From NCBI GenBank assembly GCA_963752565.1, contig CAVVZC010000028.1, forward strand, positions 117,238 to 181,237: a stretch of 64,000 nt of DNA, in the 5' to 3' direction. Under the pieces are notes generated by a model. It saw only the letters and a list, made by a program, of their open reading frames with translations, had not been told where the DNA came from and searched no databases. Of the stretch, positions 47,838-57,125 are shown piece after piece. The position numbers were made by a program, and so were the translations under genes. The DNA comes from UBA11574 sp963752565 (GTDB lineage: Bacteria > Desulfobacterota > Desulfobacteria > Desulfobacterales > UBA11574). How positions within the stretch are numbered: position 1 is the stretch's first letter; each line of letters begins with the position of its first letter.

Positions 47838-48836
47838 TCAAACCGACAAAACAGATATCCGCTTTACCCTGATCCATAATAACACCCATTTTAAGTCTAG
47901 ACCCAATCCGAATTCCGCCACTGTGAATTCATTGGCCGGTTCTGTGGAAGAGGATTCCAACCGAATACCCAGCCGGCTAAGTTTAAAAGAAACCGCCTTT
48001 AGCTCCAAGTGCTGCTCCGGGCTTTTTAATATTGAGCATAAGTGTGAAAGGCGATGTTCAGGTGTATCGAGTTCGGTTTCTATTTCTTTTAGCTTCCTGT
48101 TGATGTCGCTGAGTACATGAAGCGCCTCTTGCATCTGATTATCAGATGCGTCTGCGTGTTTTAACTCGGACACCGGTTCAGAAATGTCGGGTCGCTTGAC
48201 CTTGAATTCCAGCAACTCTCGCTGTTTTTCCAGTTCTTCCTTCCATAACTGAAGATCGGTAATTTTCTCAAAAGCCTGTCTGAACAAAGTGACCAACGCA
48301 AGGTGTTGAATTTGAAGGCGGGTTTCAGCCAGTTCAATCGCCGGAGCGAATACCTTAAAATTTTCGAAAAAGATCGCTTTCTGAGGAACGTCCCTGCGAA
48401 CAATTTCACCGTTTTTTTCAATTCCGAAAAATTTTTTTTCCTTTCGGTTAGCCACGAGCATCGCAAAGGCCGTAGATGCATTCGTACGCCGGAAAAAGTT
48501 TTTGAGCGCTTTACCGGATTGCATTACGCCGACCAGCTCTTCACGACTTATGAACATGGCTTTGAGTAGAGGGTCTTCGTCCCAACGTTTGGGGTCGAGA
48601 TCCACGGGTCCCGGTACTTGAGGAATAAGTCCGGAAATATACTGCATGGCGTGCCGTACTGGCGGAAGAATCTTTTTTCGGAATCTGCTAACGGGTAAAA
48701 TCGTTGAATCGATTTCCAGTACGATCCTTTCGATCTCATCCAGAACAGCAGCCTCTGCTTTATGATCCAGTAGTCGTTGGCCGCTGCCGTAAACTATCCT
48801 TTGATAGAACGATTTCAATCGGCTTTTCAAACCCAT
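47838..48836 (-). CDS. Unknown 332-aa protein with coiled-coil segment
   Basis: No family was recognised. The protein is soluble, without signal peptide or membrane helices. It has a charged N-terminal region, a central region rich in Phe/Lys (FFRRTNASTAFAMLVANRKE), and a coiled-coil stretch around residues 195-265 (KEELEKQRELLEFKVK, then INRKLKEIETELDTPEHRL). The C-terminus is hydrophobic (EFGLGLDLKWVLLWIRVKR), which could be a membrane-associated strand. GAGG lies about ten bases upstream of the ATG. It directly follows the ftsH remnant on the same strand, so it may once have been co-transcribed with it. Confidence 0.6.
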   Translation of the reverse strand: MGLKSRLKSFYQRIVYGSGQRLLDHKAEAAVLDEIERIVLEIDSTILPVSRFRKKILPPVRHAMQYISGLIPQVPGPVDLDPKRWDEDPLLKAMFISREELVGVMQSGKALKNFFRRTNASTAFAMLVANRKEKKFFGIEKNGEIVRRDVPQKAIFFENFKVFAPAIELAETRLQIQHLALVTLFRQAFEKITDLQLWKEELEKQRELLEFKVKRPDISEPVSELKHADASDNQMQEALHVLSDINRKLKEIETELDTPEHRLSHLCSILKSPEQHLELKAVSFKLSRLGIRLESSSTEPANEFTVAEFGLGLDLKWVLLWIRVKRISVLSV

Positions 48837-48878
48837 GGCAATCAGACCTCAAACGTTATTTTCTCAAGTTTTACACCC

Positions 48879-49697
48879 TTAATTTTCAGCCATCAGGGTT
48901 TTTAATTCTTCACCGTCAATTTTTTCTTTTTCAAGCAGTATGCGGGCTGCCTTTTCAAGAAATTGTTTTTTCCCACGCAGGATGTCCAATGCCCTGGTGT
49001 ACTGGGTGTTGATGATGTCACGAACCTCGTCATCGATCATTTCGGCCGTGGCCTCGCTGTATTCGGCTGCACCTTGACCCACCATATCCAAAAATTGGGC
49101 GGTTTTTTTTCGGGCGAAATAGACTTGGCCAACCTTTCCGCCCAGTTCGGTAAATTTCTCCGGTTCTTTGAGAAATTCCACCACCTCCACCAATTCCTGC
49201 TTGGCCTCATCCACACCGGTAACATCCTCAAACGACATATCGAGTTCACTTTCCATATATATTTTGGCTTTATTCTTTCCCAAAGTCATAAATCCCTGTT
49301 GCTGCCCCATCATTCGCCGCATGAAAAAGAACCAGACACCGAAGAAGATCGCCGTTGGTACAATCCAGGAAAACAACCGCGGCAGGAAATCGGATTCAAT
49401 CTCTCCTTTGAAGTTTACATTGTACTGCTAAAGAAGTTTGGACGTTTCCGAATCCACCCGGATCGAACGAAACATCTTTTCCTTGCCGACCCCTTCGCCC
49501 TCTACTTTCATCTTTCCCTGGAGTTGGTTGGCACTGATCGCCACCTCGGTAATTTTGTTTTCCTTCAACAATTTTAAAAACTGACTGTAGGGGATAACTT
49601 CAATGGAAAAAAAAGAGCCAAGGTATTGCTGGACAATCAACACAAGCCATATGCCCAGCAGAACATACCAGACGGAAAATTTTTGATGCTTCTCCAT
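48879..49697 (-). pseudogene. ftsH: ftsH remnant: in-frame TAG plus large internal deletion
   Basis: The first 89 codons encode the FtsH N-terminus with its membrane helix (WYVLLGIWLVLIVQQYLGSF) and IPYSQFLKLLKENKI. A TAG at 49,428-49,430 then interrupts, and the same frame continues through the second helix (LFSWIVPTAIFFGVWFFFMR) and FEDVTGVDEAKQELVEVVEF. At about 49,135 the text jumps from ELGGK, which normally leads into Walker A, straight to the C-terminal end of the peptidase (EYSEATAEMIDDEVRDIIN, then LLEKEKIDGEELKTLM). The whole AAA+ module and the HExxH zinc site, some 350-400 residues, are missing, yet the frame stays open. FtsH is normally essential, so a functional copy must exist elsewhere. 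Confidence 0.9.
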
Positions 49698-49792
49698 AAC
49701 TCCTCCTTAAAAAAACTTGGATGATTATCTCAACTGAGTAAAAATTAAGGAATACCATTTATTTTTTAGCATATTGGCCTTTGTGTGTCAAA

Positions 49793-49849
49793 ACTTCACG
49801 GGTTGTCGCCCAAAGAACTTTTCGCTTGGGCAACAACCCGTTCTGAAGT
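49793..49849. repeat. Strong hairpin in the ftsH-mscS divergent gap
   Basis: CGGGTTGTCGCCCAA (49,799-49,813) pairs with TTGGGCAACAACCCG (49,826-49,840) with one mismatch, extended outward by ACTTCA/TGAAGT. The loop is about 12 bases. No T-tract follows, so it is not a classical terminator. The remainder of the 49,698-50,104 gap is AT-rich with no gene. Confidence 0.65.
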
Positions 49850-50104
49850 GAAACTCCGGGTCTATTATATCTTGACAAAAGGGTTAGTTTTTAATTTATT
49901 GATAGTGTATCATTGTTTCGATTTATTAACTTTCATACATGAGGTTGACATCACTATTTTGCTCATTCTTTAAATAGAGCACTTACCCTCACAAACTTGC
50001 TAAACATTATTAATTCAAGAGGTTAGAAACAAGTCTTTTCCCTTCACATTAAATATAAACAATTGTTTAAAAACCTTTTTTTAAGACTTCGCTCGGAAGG
50101 AAAC

Positions 50105-51484
50105 ATGAAATATAGAACATACTCTATTTTAGGCGCTTTTCTGTTTTTTAGTATCATTATTTGGACAATAACACCGGGTCACGCTTTAGCACAGACTGCA
50201 TCAAAGGGTGAAATGCCCCAAAAAACCATTGACCACCAAACGAATAATACTCAAATCCCTGCCACAAAAATCAAGGCGGTGGATAAAGCCGGAGAGAGCA
50301 TTGGAAATGGTATCGACAAATTTAGTCGCTCGGCTTCTTTAAAAATCGGCAAGTGGATCGAAGTTGAAATTTTCGCCGGAATCACCTGGCTCAAACTGCT
50401 CTTTTGTCTATTTTTGACCTTTCTGGTGGTCATGGTTGAGCGGTTGCTGCGATGGCTGATCAATTCAGCAATTCGAAAAATGCCGCCCGAGGAGGAGACT
50501 GTTGCATGGCGAAAGCATTTTCTTGAGGCTCTCACCCGGCCGCTTTCTCTTTTTATCTGGTCTTATGGTATCTATGGCGCCCTTTCGCCGCTATACATTC
50601 ATTTTGTAGCGACTGATGGAAGCAATCTGGTGCACAGCGTGGCGCAAAAGGCGGCGGATATCGGCGGGACCATCGCCCTTTTCTGGCTCATCCTTCTTTT
50701 AATCGGGATTGTGGACGTGTACTTGAAAAAATGGGCAGCCGGCACCGAAAGCACCATCGACGACATGCTGGTTCCCATTGTCGGCAAAACGCTTCGTCTG
50801 TTCATTATTGTTATCGGCGGCATTATTATTATTCAAAATCTCACCGGACTAAAAATCGGCCCCCTGCTTGCCTCCCTGGGCATCGGCGGTCTGGCGGTGG
50901 CGTTGGCTGCCAAAGATTCCATCGCCAACTTTTTCGGAACGCTCACCATCCTTTTCGACAAGCCGTTTCAAGTGGGCCAGCGGATCACCATTGACCAATA
51001 TGACGGGACCGTTGAAAACGTCGGCTTCAGAAGCACACGAATTCGAACATTGACCGGTCATCTGGTGACCATTCCCAATGAAAAACTGGTCAACTCTTCT
51101 GTGGAAAACATCGGCGAACGGCCCCATATCAGGTGGCTAACCAATATCGGGATCACCTATGATACCCCGCCGGACAAGGTTGAAAAAGCCGTACAAATCA
51201 TCCGGGAAATTCTTGAAAACCATGAAGGGATGCAGGAAGATTTTCCGCCCCGGGTCTTTTTTAACGGTTTCAATGATTGGAGTCTGAACATCATGGTGAT
51301 TGTCTGGTATCATCCGCCCAATTACTGGGATTATCAGGCATGGCTGCAAAAAACCTGTCTTGAGATCATGCGCCGGTTTGAAGCCGAAGATGTCGATTTT
51401 GCTTTTCCGTCCCGCACAATTTACGTAGCCAACGACGATAAACGCCAGCTTAAATTAAAAATGCTCAAAGGTCAGGAACCCTGA
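50105..51484 (+). CDS. MscS-family mechanosensitive channel (459 aa) with signal peptide
   Basis: This channel has an N-terminal signal sequence (hydrophobic core to about residue 28), a short periplasmic stretch, about five membrane helices, the MscS pore (LLASLGIGGLAVALAAKDSI, ANFFGTLTILFD) and a cytoplasmic beta domain (QVGQRITIDQYDGTVENVGF, IPNEKLVN). It resembles YbiO/YnaI-type medium-size MscS proteins. GGAAGG just upstream of ATG 50,105 fixes the start; an upstream in-frame codon at 50,063 is unlikely. CorA follows 28 nt after its stop and is probably co-transcribed. Confidence 0.92.
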   Translation: MKYRTYSILGAFLFFSIIIWTITPGHALAQTASKGEMPQKTIDHQTNNTQIPATKIKAVDKAGESIGNGIDKFSRSASLKIGKWIEVEIFAGITWLKLLFCLFLTFLVVMVERLLRWLINSAIRKMPPEEETVAWRKHFLEALTRPLSLFIWSYGIYGALSPLYIHFVATDGSNLVHSVAQKAADIGGTIALFWLILLLIGIVDVYLKKWAAGTESTIDDMLVPIVGKTLRLFIIVIGGIIIIQNLTGLKIGPLLASLGIGGLAVALAAKDSIANFFGTLTILFDKPFQVGQRITIDQYDGTVENVGFRSTRIRTLTGHLVTIPNEKLVNSSVENIGERPHIRWLTNIGITYDTPPDKVEKAVQIIREILENHEGMQEDFPPRVFFNGFNDWSLNIMVIVWYHPPNYWDYQAWLQKTCLEIMRRFEAEDVDFAFPSRTIYVANDDKRQLKLKMLKGQEP

Positions 51485-51512
51485 TCTTTTTCTAGCGGAA
51501 AGGAATTACGTT

Positions 51513-52577
51513 ATGCCGAGATTTCTTAAAAGACAACTTACGAAGGCGGGATCATCTCCGGGAACACTGGTTCATGTTGGTGAACAAAAGGTGGATGAAA
51601 CCCGAATCACCCTCATTGACTATGATGAGGCGCATCTGGATGAAAGAGTGCTCGACGATATTGAGGATGCGTTTCCACTTAGAGACTTACCCACGGTGAC
51701 CTGGATCAACATCGACGGCTTGCATGAAATAGACATCATCGAAAAAATCGGCCAACATTTTAACATCCATCCGCTGGTTCTGGAGGACATTGTAAATACC
51801 GGCCAGCGACCCAAAACCGAAGAATTCGAAGATGTTATTTATGTTATTTTAAAAATGCTGCATTACAACGAAAATTCCGAAAAAATCAGTTCCGAGCAGT
51901 TCAGCCTGGTTCTGGGACCCAATTTTCTAATTTCTTTCCAGGAAATCCAGGGCGATGTTTTCAAAACCGTCAGAGATAGAATCCGCAAACCCAAAACCCG
52001 AATTCGCAAAGCAGGATGCGATTACCTGGCCTATGCCCTGATCGATGCCATTGTGGATCACTACTTTGTCCTTCTGGAAGCACTTGGTGATAAAATTGAA
52101 GATATTGAAACCCAACTCCTTGATCATCCCACCCGTGACACCCTGGAGATCATCCACGAGATGAAACGGGAGATGATATATCTTCGCAAGCAAATCTGGC
52201 CGATTCGGGAAATGATCAACGGTCTGGTGAAAGGGGAATCTTCCCTGATTCAGGAACAGTTGCATGTCTATCTCAGGGATGTCTATGACCATACGATACA
52301 GATTATCGACACCATTGAGTCGTATCGGGACATTCTATCCGGCATGCTGGATATCTATCTGTCCACCCTGAGCAACAGAATGAACGAGGTCATGAAAGTA
52401 CTGACCATCATCGCCACCATTTTCATTCCCATCACTTTTGTCGCCGGGATTTACGGCATGAACTTTAAGTTTATGCCGGAGCTCGAATGGCGGTGGGGGT
52501 ATTTTATGGTTTGGGGTATAATTATCGTCGTCGTGGGGATCATGGTCGGGTTCTTCAAAAAAAAGCAATGGTTGTGA
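51513..52577 (+). CDS. corA: CorA-type magnesium/cobalt channel
   Basis: This 354-residue protein has the CorA layout: a soluble N-terminal alpha/beta domain, a long stalk helix, and two C-terminal membrane helices with the signature GMN at about 314-316 (YGMNF), followed by a basic tail (FFKKKQWL). It forms a pentameric Mg2+ channel gated by cytoplasmic Mg2+. GGAAAGGA precedes the ATG. It sits between an MscS gene and the CBM48 pseudogene/glycogen phosphorylase pair. Confidence 0.95.
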   Translation: MPRFLKRQLTKAGSSPGTLVHVGEQKVDETRITLIDYDEAHLDERVLDDIEDAFPLRDLPTVTWINIDGLHEIDIIEKIGQHFNIHPLVLEDIVNTGQRPKTEEFEDVIYVILKMLHYNENSEKISSEQFSLVLGPNFLISFQEIQGDVFKTVRDRIRKPKTRIRKAGCDYLAYALIDAIVDHYFVLLEALGDKIEDIETQLLDHPTRDTLEIIHEMKREMIYLRKQIWPIREMINGLVKGESSLIQEQLHVYLRDVYDHTIQIIDTIESYRDILSGMLDIYLSTLSNRMNEVMKVLTIIATIFIPITFVAGIYGMNFKFMPELEWRWGYFMVWGIIIVVVGIMVGFFKKKQWL

Positions 52578-52638
52578 GCCATTACATGACCCTGCATATC
52601 AGTGGTCGATAAACCTTTTTCACAAAAGGAGGTAATCC

Positions 52639-52935
52639 ATGTCTGCAATAAAATCGAAACTCAAACCCAAAAAGCGCAAGGTAACCTTTTCCCCGACGTC
52701 TCCCGATACCAAAGAGGTAATACTCATGGGAGATTTTAACCAGTGGAATCCCAAAAAACATCCCATGAAATAAAACAAAAACGGGGGGTGGGAAAAGGTG
52801 ACCTTCCTTTTTACCGGAACATATGAATATCGCTTTATGGTGGATGGGCAATGGAAAAGTGATCCCGAAAACATTCAAACGCGCGCCAACCGCTTCGACA
52901 GTAAAAATAATTTTATTGTCGTTCTGTCGGCATAA
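52639..52935 (+). pseudogene. CBM48/AMPK-type glycogen-binding protein with in-frame TAA
   Basis: Read through, the frame gives a 97-residue small protein of the AMPK glycogen-binding (CBM48/E-set) family: KRKVTFSPTSPDTKEVILMG, DFNQWNPKKHPM, GGWEKVTFLFTGTYEYRFMV, and DGQWKSDPENIQTR. A TAA at 52,771-52,773 (codon 45) falls between the DFNxW strand and the GGWE strand. One base change (from CAA or AAA) restores it. AGGAGG precedes the ATG at 52,639. It sits 190 bp before glycogen phosphorylase, where such a protein would be expected to help bind alpha-glucan. Confidence 0.8.
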
Positions 52936-53125
52936 GCGCTCTGTCATTGATGATTCAATGGTTAAAACGGCGATTCCGATGGCTCTCCGGATAGATCTTC
53001 AATGACGCCTTTGAAGCCGAAAAATTAAAGGCCACTTTTAAATTCAGACTAAGCAAACACTTGATACACGATCTATCACCCTAAAACATCATGACTTCCC
53101 TAAGTTTTTGAAAGGAATTTAACCA

Positions 53126-55279
53126 ATGAATCCTGAAACAGCTGAATTTCAAAATCTCCCTGAACGCTTGAGCGGACTTGGGGTACTGGCGGATAATCTC
53201 TGGTGGAGCTGGCATCCTGGAGCAAGAATGCTCTTTAAAATGCTTGACCGTCAGGCATGGAAAGAGAGCAGACACAACCCCGACAAGATGCTCAGAGAAA
53301 TGCCGGCTGAAATTTTGGCGTCTGCCGCTGCCAACGACCATTATTTGCGAAATTATGATGCGGTGCTTTCCCGGTTTTACCGGTATCTATCGGACAAATC
53401 GTGCCGATTTTTGAACAATTTCCCTTGTGATCCGAACACCTTTGCCGTCGCTTATTTCAGCGCTGAATACGGGCTTCATCGTTCCTTGCCCTTTTACGCC
53501 GGCGGTCTGGGATTTCTGGCCGGAGATCATATCAAGGAATGCAGCGATCTGGGTGTTCCCCTGGTGGCCGTTGGTTTCATGTACCCCCAAGGGTATCTCC
53601 ATCAACACATTCGCGAAGACGGCTGGCAAGAAAATATTCATGAACCCATCAACAGAGAAGCCGCACCGATTTCGAGAGTACTTGATAATGAGGGTCGACA
53701 GCTTGTGGTTCGGGTTCCCTTCATCGATCCGGCAATCCATGTGGGCGTTTGGAAAGTAAACGTCGGTCGGGTATCCCTATATCTACTGGATACGGATATC
53801 GAGGACAACGATCCGTGGAACCGCGGCATATCGGCCCGTCTTTACATCGGGGACATCGAGCAGCGACTGCGCCAGGAAATCGTTCTCGGAATCGGCGGCA
53901 CCGAAGTTTTGGAAATTCTGGGAATAAAACATCACTTGATGCACCTTAACGAAGGGCATGCCGCCTTTGCGATTCTGGAACGCATCCGTGACCGTATAAT
54001 CGGAGGTATGCCTTATCCCCAGGCCCTGGAACAGGTCAGAAACACCACTGTTTTCACCACGCATACGCCGGTCCCTGCCGGTCATGATGTCATCCCGTTT
54101 CACCTGATGGAAAAATATTTTCATGCTTACTGGCCGACCCTGAACTTAGATCGTGACACCTTTCTTCAACTGGGGATCCACCCTGAGCAACCCCATGTTG
54201 GCTTTAACCTGACGGCCTTTGCCCTCAGGATGTCGGCTTATCGCAACGGCGTCAGCAAACGGCATGGAGAAGTGTCCAGGCAGATGTGGCAAGGTCTCTG
54301 GCCGGAAGCATCTGCGTCAGAGGTTCCTGTGGATCATATCACCAATGGAGTCCATGTCCCCACCTGGATCGAGCCCCGGATGAAACGTCTTTTCGATACC
54401 CATTTGGGCCCTGAATGGCTTACCGATCATGACAATCCCCTTGTCTGGGAACTGATCGACAAAATCCCGGATGAAGCGCTGTGGCGAACCCATTACTGGT
54501 TAAAAAGCAAACTCATCGATGCCGTCCGGGAGCGATCACGCCTTCGTTGGGCCGGAGATCGCGTCAGCCCATCCATCGTTATTGCCGGTGGAACACTGCT
54601 CGATCCGTCGGTGTTAACCTTCGGCTTTGCCCGACGTTTTGCCACCTACAAACGGGCTGACCTGCTTTTTTATGATATGGGGCGCCTGAAAAAGCTTCTC
54701 AACGACCGCTGGCGGCCCATCCAGATTATCTTTGCCGGCAAAGCACATCCCGCCGACGATCCCGGCAAGCAGATCATTCAAAGGGTGTTTAATGCCGCGC
54801 GCGATCCGGAAACCGGAGGGCGCATCGCCTTTGTGGAGGACTACGGGGAACAACTGGCGCAATACATGGTTCACGGCGTAGATGTGTGGCTGAACAATCC
54901 GTTGCCTCCCAAGGAAGCCAGCGGAACCAGCGGCATGAAAGCAGCCTTGAACGGAGTGCCCCAGTTAAGTATAATGGACGGCTGGTGGATAGAGGGCTTT
55001 AACGGTAAAAACGGCTGGGCTTTCAGTCACAAAGAAGTCGACGGTAACCGGGATGCTGCGGATGCCGCCGAACTCTACCGCATCCTTGAAGAAGATGTGA
55101 TTCCAATGTATTATAACGTATCGGATGACGGCTTTCCTGTGGACTGGGTAAACGTCATGAAAAATTCCATTAAGAGTAATGCAGCAAAATTCTCGGCCCG
55201 GCGAATGGTCAAAGAATATATCGAAAAGTTTTATGCTAAAGGCATTGAAAGCGTCCTATTGCATCAGAATGAAGGATAG
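53126..55279 (+). CDS. glgP: Alpha-glucan (glycogen) phosphorylase
   Basis: This 717-residue GT35 enzyme is of the shorter, archaeal/bacterial type that begins directly with the DNLWWSWHPGA block. It contains YFSAEYGLHRSLPFYAGGLG, the EGHAAF active-site segment and the PLP-binding Lys near residue 605 in ASGTSGMKAALNG. It releases glucose-1-phosphate from glycogen or maltodextrin. AAAGGA sits nine bases before the ATG. Together with the GH13 phosphorylase at 5,043 the window holds two routes to glucose-1-phosphate. Confidence 0.95.
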   Translation: MNPETAEFQNLPERLSGLGVLADNLWWSWHPGARMLFKMLDRQAWKESRHNPDKMLREMPAEILASAAANDHYLRNYDAVLSRFYRYLSDKSCRFLNNFPCDPNTFAVAYFSAEYGLHRSLPFYAGGLGFLAGDHIKECSDLGVPLVAVGFMYPQGYLHQHIREDGWQENIHEPINREAAPISRVLDNEGRQLVVRVPFIDPAIHVGVWKVNVGRVSLYLLDTDIEDNDPWNRGISARLYIGDIEQRLRQEIVLGIGGTEVLEILGIKHHLMHLNEGHAAFAILERIRDRIIGGMPYPQALEQVRNTTVFTTHTPVPAGHDVIPFHLMEKYFHAYWPTLNLDRDTFLQLGIHPEQPHVGFNLTAFALRMSAYRNGVSKRHGEVSRQMWQGLWPEASASEVPVDHITNGVHVPTWIEPRMKRLFDTHLGPEWLTDHDNPLVWELIDKIPDEALWRTHYWLKSKLIDAVRERSRLRWAGDRVSPSIVIAGGTLLDPSVLTFGFARRFATYKRADLLFYDMGRLKKLLNDRWRPIQIIFAGKAHPADDPGKQIIQRVFNAARDPETGGRIAFVEDYGEQLAQYMVHGVDVWLNNPLPPKEASGTSGMKAALNGVPQLSIMDGWWIEGFNGKNGWAFSHKEVDGNRDAADAAELYRILEEDVIPMYYNVSDDGFPVDWVNVMKNSIKSNAAKFSARRMVKEYIEKFYAKGIESVLLHQNEG

Positions 55280-55348
55280 GAGCCATTACAAAATAATCTG
55301 TCGACCCCTAACGGAACTACAGGAACCTTCGGTTGAAAGGAGCTGGAA

Positions 55349-55573
55349 ATGACACCCAAACGCATTGCTCTGATTATCATTGCTATTTTGTTTGCCGTTT
55401 TTATTCTTCAAAACGCCCAAGCGGTGCAAGTTCGATTTTTATTCTGGGGCACCGAGGCATCCCGGGCCATTGTTTTGCTGGTCACCTTCTTCCTCGGTCT
55501 TGTTTCCGGATGGCTGTCCGGCTGGAAACAAAAAAAGCCTGCCGAGGATAAACCCAAACCGAACATGTCATGA
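55349..55573 (+). CDS. LapA/DUF1049-domain inner-membrane protein
   Basis: This intact 74-residue, two-helix protein has helix one IALIIIAILFAVFILQNAQ, the family QVRFLFWG loop and helix two RAIVLLVTFFLGLVSGWLSG, with a basic/Pro tail. GAAAGGAG immediately precedes the ATG. LapA proteins (YciS) act with LapB in lipopolysaccharide quality control, partly through FtsH, which is notable because this neighbourhood also carries an ftsH remnant. Two broken paralogues lie at 42,403 and 56,892. Confidence 0.85.
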   Translation: MTPKRIALIIIAILFAVFILQNAQAVQVRFLFWGTEASRAIVLLVTFFLGLVSGWLSGWKQKKPAEDKPKPNMS

Positions 55574-55900
55574 ACCATAACGAAATTAAATAATTGCTCG
55601 AGTTTCCCAGCCTGGTGCCGCAGCTAATCACCTAGCGAATCGCTTCTTCGATCGACACATTTACGGGGTGGAAGACTCGCTCAACTCAGGTGAAATTATT
55701 CCTGTGGTTGGATTCGGTCCTGTGGGCACAAAGACCGACTATCGACCGTCCGGTTACTCGCCCGTGATAAGCCTGTCATCAAGGTTTCATTATCATAAGC
55801 CTCCACCAACATTACCGACGAAAAGGAGAATTTCTTTTTGCCCAGAAACTGCATGACCGTTTCCTTTTCAATCCTTTTCTAATTATCCGTCTTTCGGTTA
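55574..55900. other. Convergent intergenic gap
   Basis: About 330 bases lie between the lapA-like gene and the end of the Ca2+/Na+ exchanger gene. Short open frames are present, but none has a ribosome site or recognisable protein. No terminator-like hairpin was identified. Confidence 0.3.
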
Positions 55901-56857
55901 TCATCGAATGATCTGAAAAGCCAGATATGCACCATACAACATCAGGGATACAACGCCTTCCCATCGGTCGATGGATCGCTTTTTGCCTGTGAACATAAAT
56001 ATAAACAGTAACACGCTCGCCAGAATCACCACGCTGATGTCGACGTTGCTTCTGCTGTGAAATGGAATAGGTTTTATGATCGCACTGACTCCCAAAACAA
56101 AAAAAATGTTGAAAATGTTCGATCCAACGACGTTGCCTACGGCAATATCCGGTTTTCCTTTGTGGGCGGCAACCGCGGAAGTGGCCAGTTCAGGAAGGGA
56201 AGTGCCAACCGCTACAATGGTCAAGCCCACCAAGGACTGGCTGACCCCTAATTTAAAAGCCAGATTCACCGCTCCTTTAACAATCCAGTCACCCCCGAGA
56301 CACAGACCCGCCAGACCTAACACCACCAGCAGAACCGATTTCGCCAATCCATGTTCTTTCGACGGCACGTGGGTCTCAATTCCTTCAATCTCTTTTGCAA
56401 TGGAAACTGAATAATAAAGAAATATGATAAAAAAGGAGAGAAGAACAAGTCCGTCGATTCGTGTTAAAATGGAAATGCCATTTTTATCAATAAGTTGATC
56501 GTTTGCCATCAGTCCCAATACGATCGCAGCCAAAAGACTGAAAGGAATTTCTTTCCACACCGTACCTTTTGTGACGGACAACGGACAAATGATGGAAGAC
56601 ACGCCAAGAATCAGAAAAACGTTGGCGATATTGCTTCCCAAAATGTTTCCAATGGCGATTTCGGAATTACCCTTTAGGCTCGCAATGATATTTACAAACA
56701 GCTCAGGGGTGGAGGTTCCAAAAGCCACCACTGTCAAACCGATGGCTAAATCGGAAATATGGAATCGTCTGGCAATAGAAGAGGCGCCGGCAACGAGAAA
56801 ATCGGCTCCTTTGACCAAAATAACAAATCCGATTGCAAGGAGGATATAAGGTAGCAC
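55901..56857 (-). CDS. Calcium/sodium antiporter (CaCA family)
   Basis: This 318-residue membrane protein has about ten helices and two inverted CaCA repeats: AFGTSTPELFVNI with GNILGSNIANV in the first half, and AVGTSLPELATSA with GNVVGSNIFNI in the second, which bind Ca2+/Na+. It resembles YrbG-type exporters. The long frame starts at 56,947 inside the upstream lapA-like remnant; GTG 56,857 with AGGGAA eight bases upstream fits the family N-terminus (VLPYILL). It is last in a minus-strand set with UspA and the LapA-like pseudogene. Confidence 0.88.
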   Translation of the reverse strand: MLPYILLAIGFVILVKGADFLVAGASSIARRFHISDLAIGLTVVAFGTSTPELFVNIIASLKGNSEIAIGNILGSNIANVFLILGVSSIICPLSVTKGTVWKEIPFSLLAAIVLGLMANDQLIDKNGISILTRIDGLVLLSFFIIFLYYSVSIAKEIEGIETHVPSKEHGLAKSVLLVVLGLAGLCLGGDWIVKGAVNLAFKLGVSQSLVGLTIVAVGTSLPELATSAVAAHKGKPDIAVGNVVGSNIFNIFFVLGVSAIIKPIPFHSRSNVDISVVILASVLLFIFMFTGKKRSIDRWEGVVSLMLYGAYLAFQIIR

Positions 56858-56891
56858 GGTAGATTGTTCCCTAAAATAGAAATCCTGGAAT

Positions 56892-57110
56892 TCATCCGGA
56901 CGGGGTATTCGATTCCTTTCTTCCCATTCGCCAGGAGCAAAGCACACCGATGATGAATCCGATTAAAGCCGTTAGAAAAAGCAGAACCGCCCTGGGCATG
57001 GTGATGGTCAGAAAAAGAAATTTCGCCTGAACGCCTTAGGTGTTTTGCAGAACAACGAGCCCAATGAAAAGGGCAAACACGAGAATTCCAACCTTCTTAC
57101 TTCGTTTCAT
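56892..57110 (-). pseudogene. LapA/DUF1049-like gene with in-frame TAA
   Basis: The frame from ATG 57,110 (AAGGAG eight bases upstream) reads VGILVFALFIGLVVLQNT, then TAA at 57,036-57,038 (codon 25), then GVQAKFLFLTITMPRAVLLF and LTALIGFIIGVLCSWRMGRK before TGA at 56,892-56,894. It is a full LapA-type two-helix protein with a single premature stop exactly where the family has Gln in QNTQ, so CAA to TAA explains it. It lies 15 nt after the UspA stop and 34 nt before the exchanger start. Confidence 0.8.
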
Positions 57111-57125
57111 TTCTATTGCTCCTTT

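Noticed and set aside
49428..49430. Pyrrolysine at the ftsH TAG
   Set aside because: Pyrrolysine occurs in some sulfate reducers, but FtsH is not a pyrrolysine protein and the gene also lacks its catalytic core; nonsense mutation is simpler.
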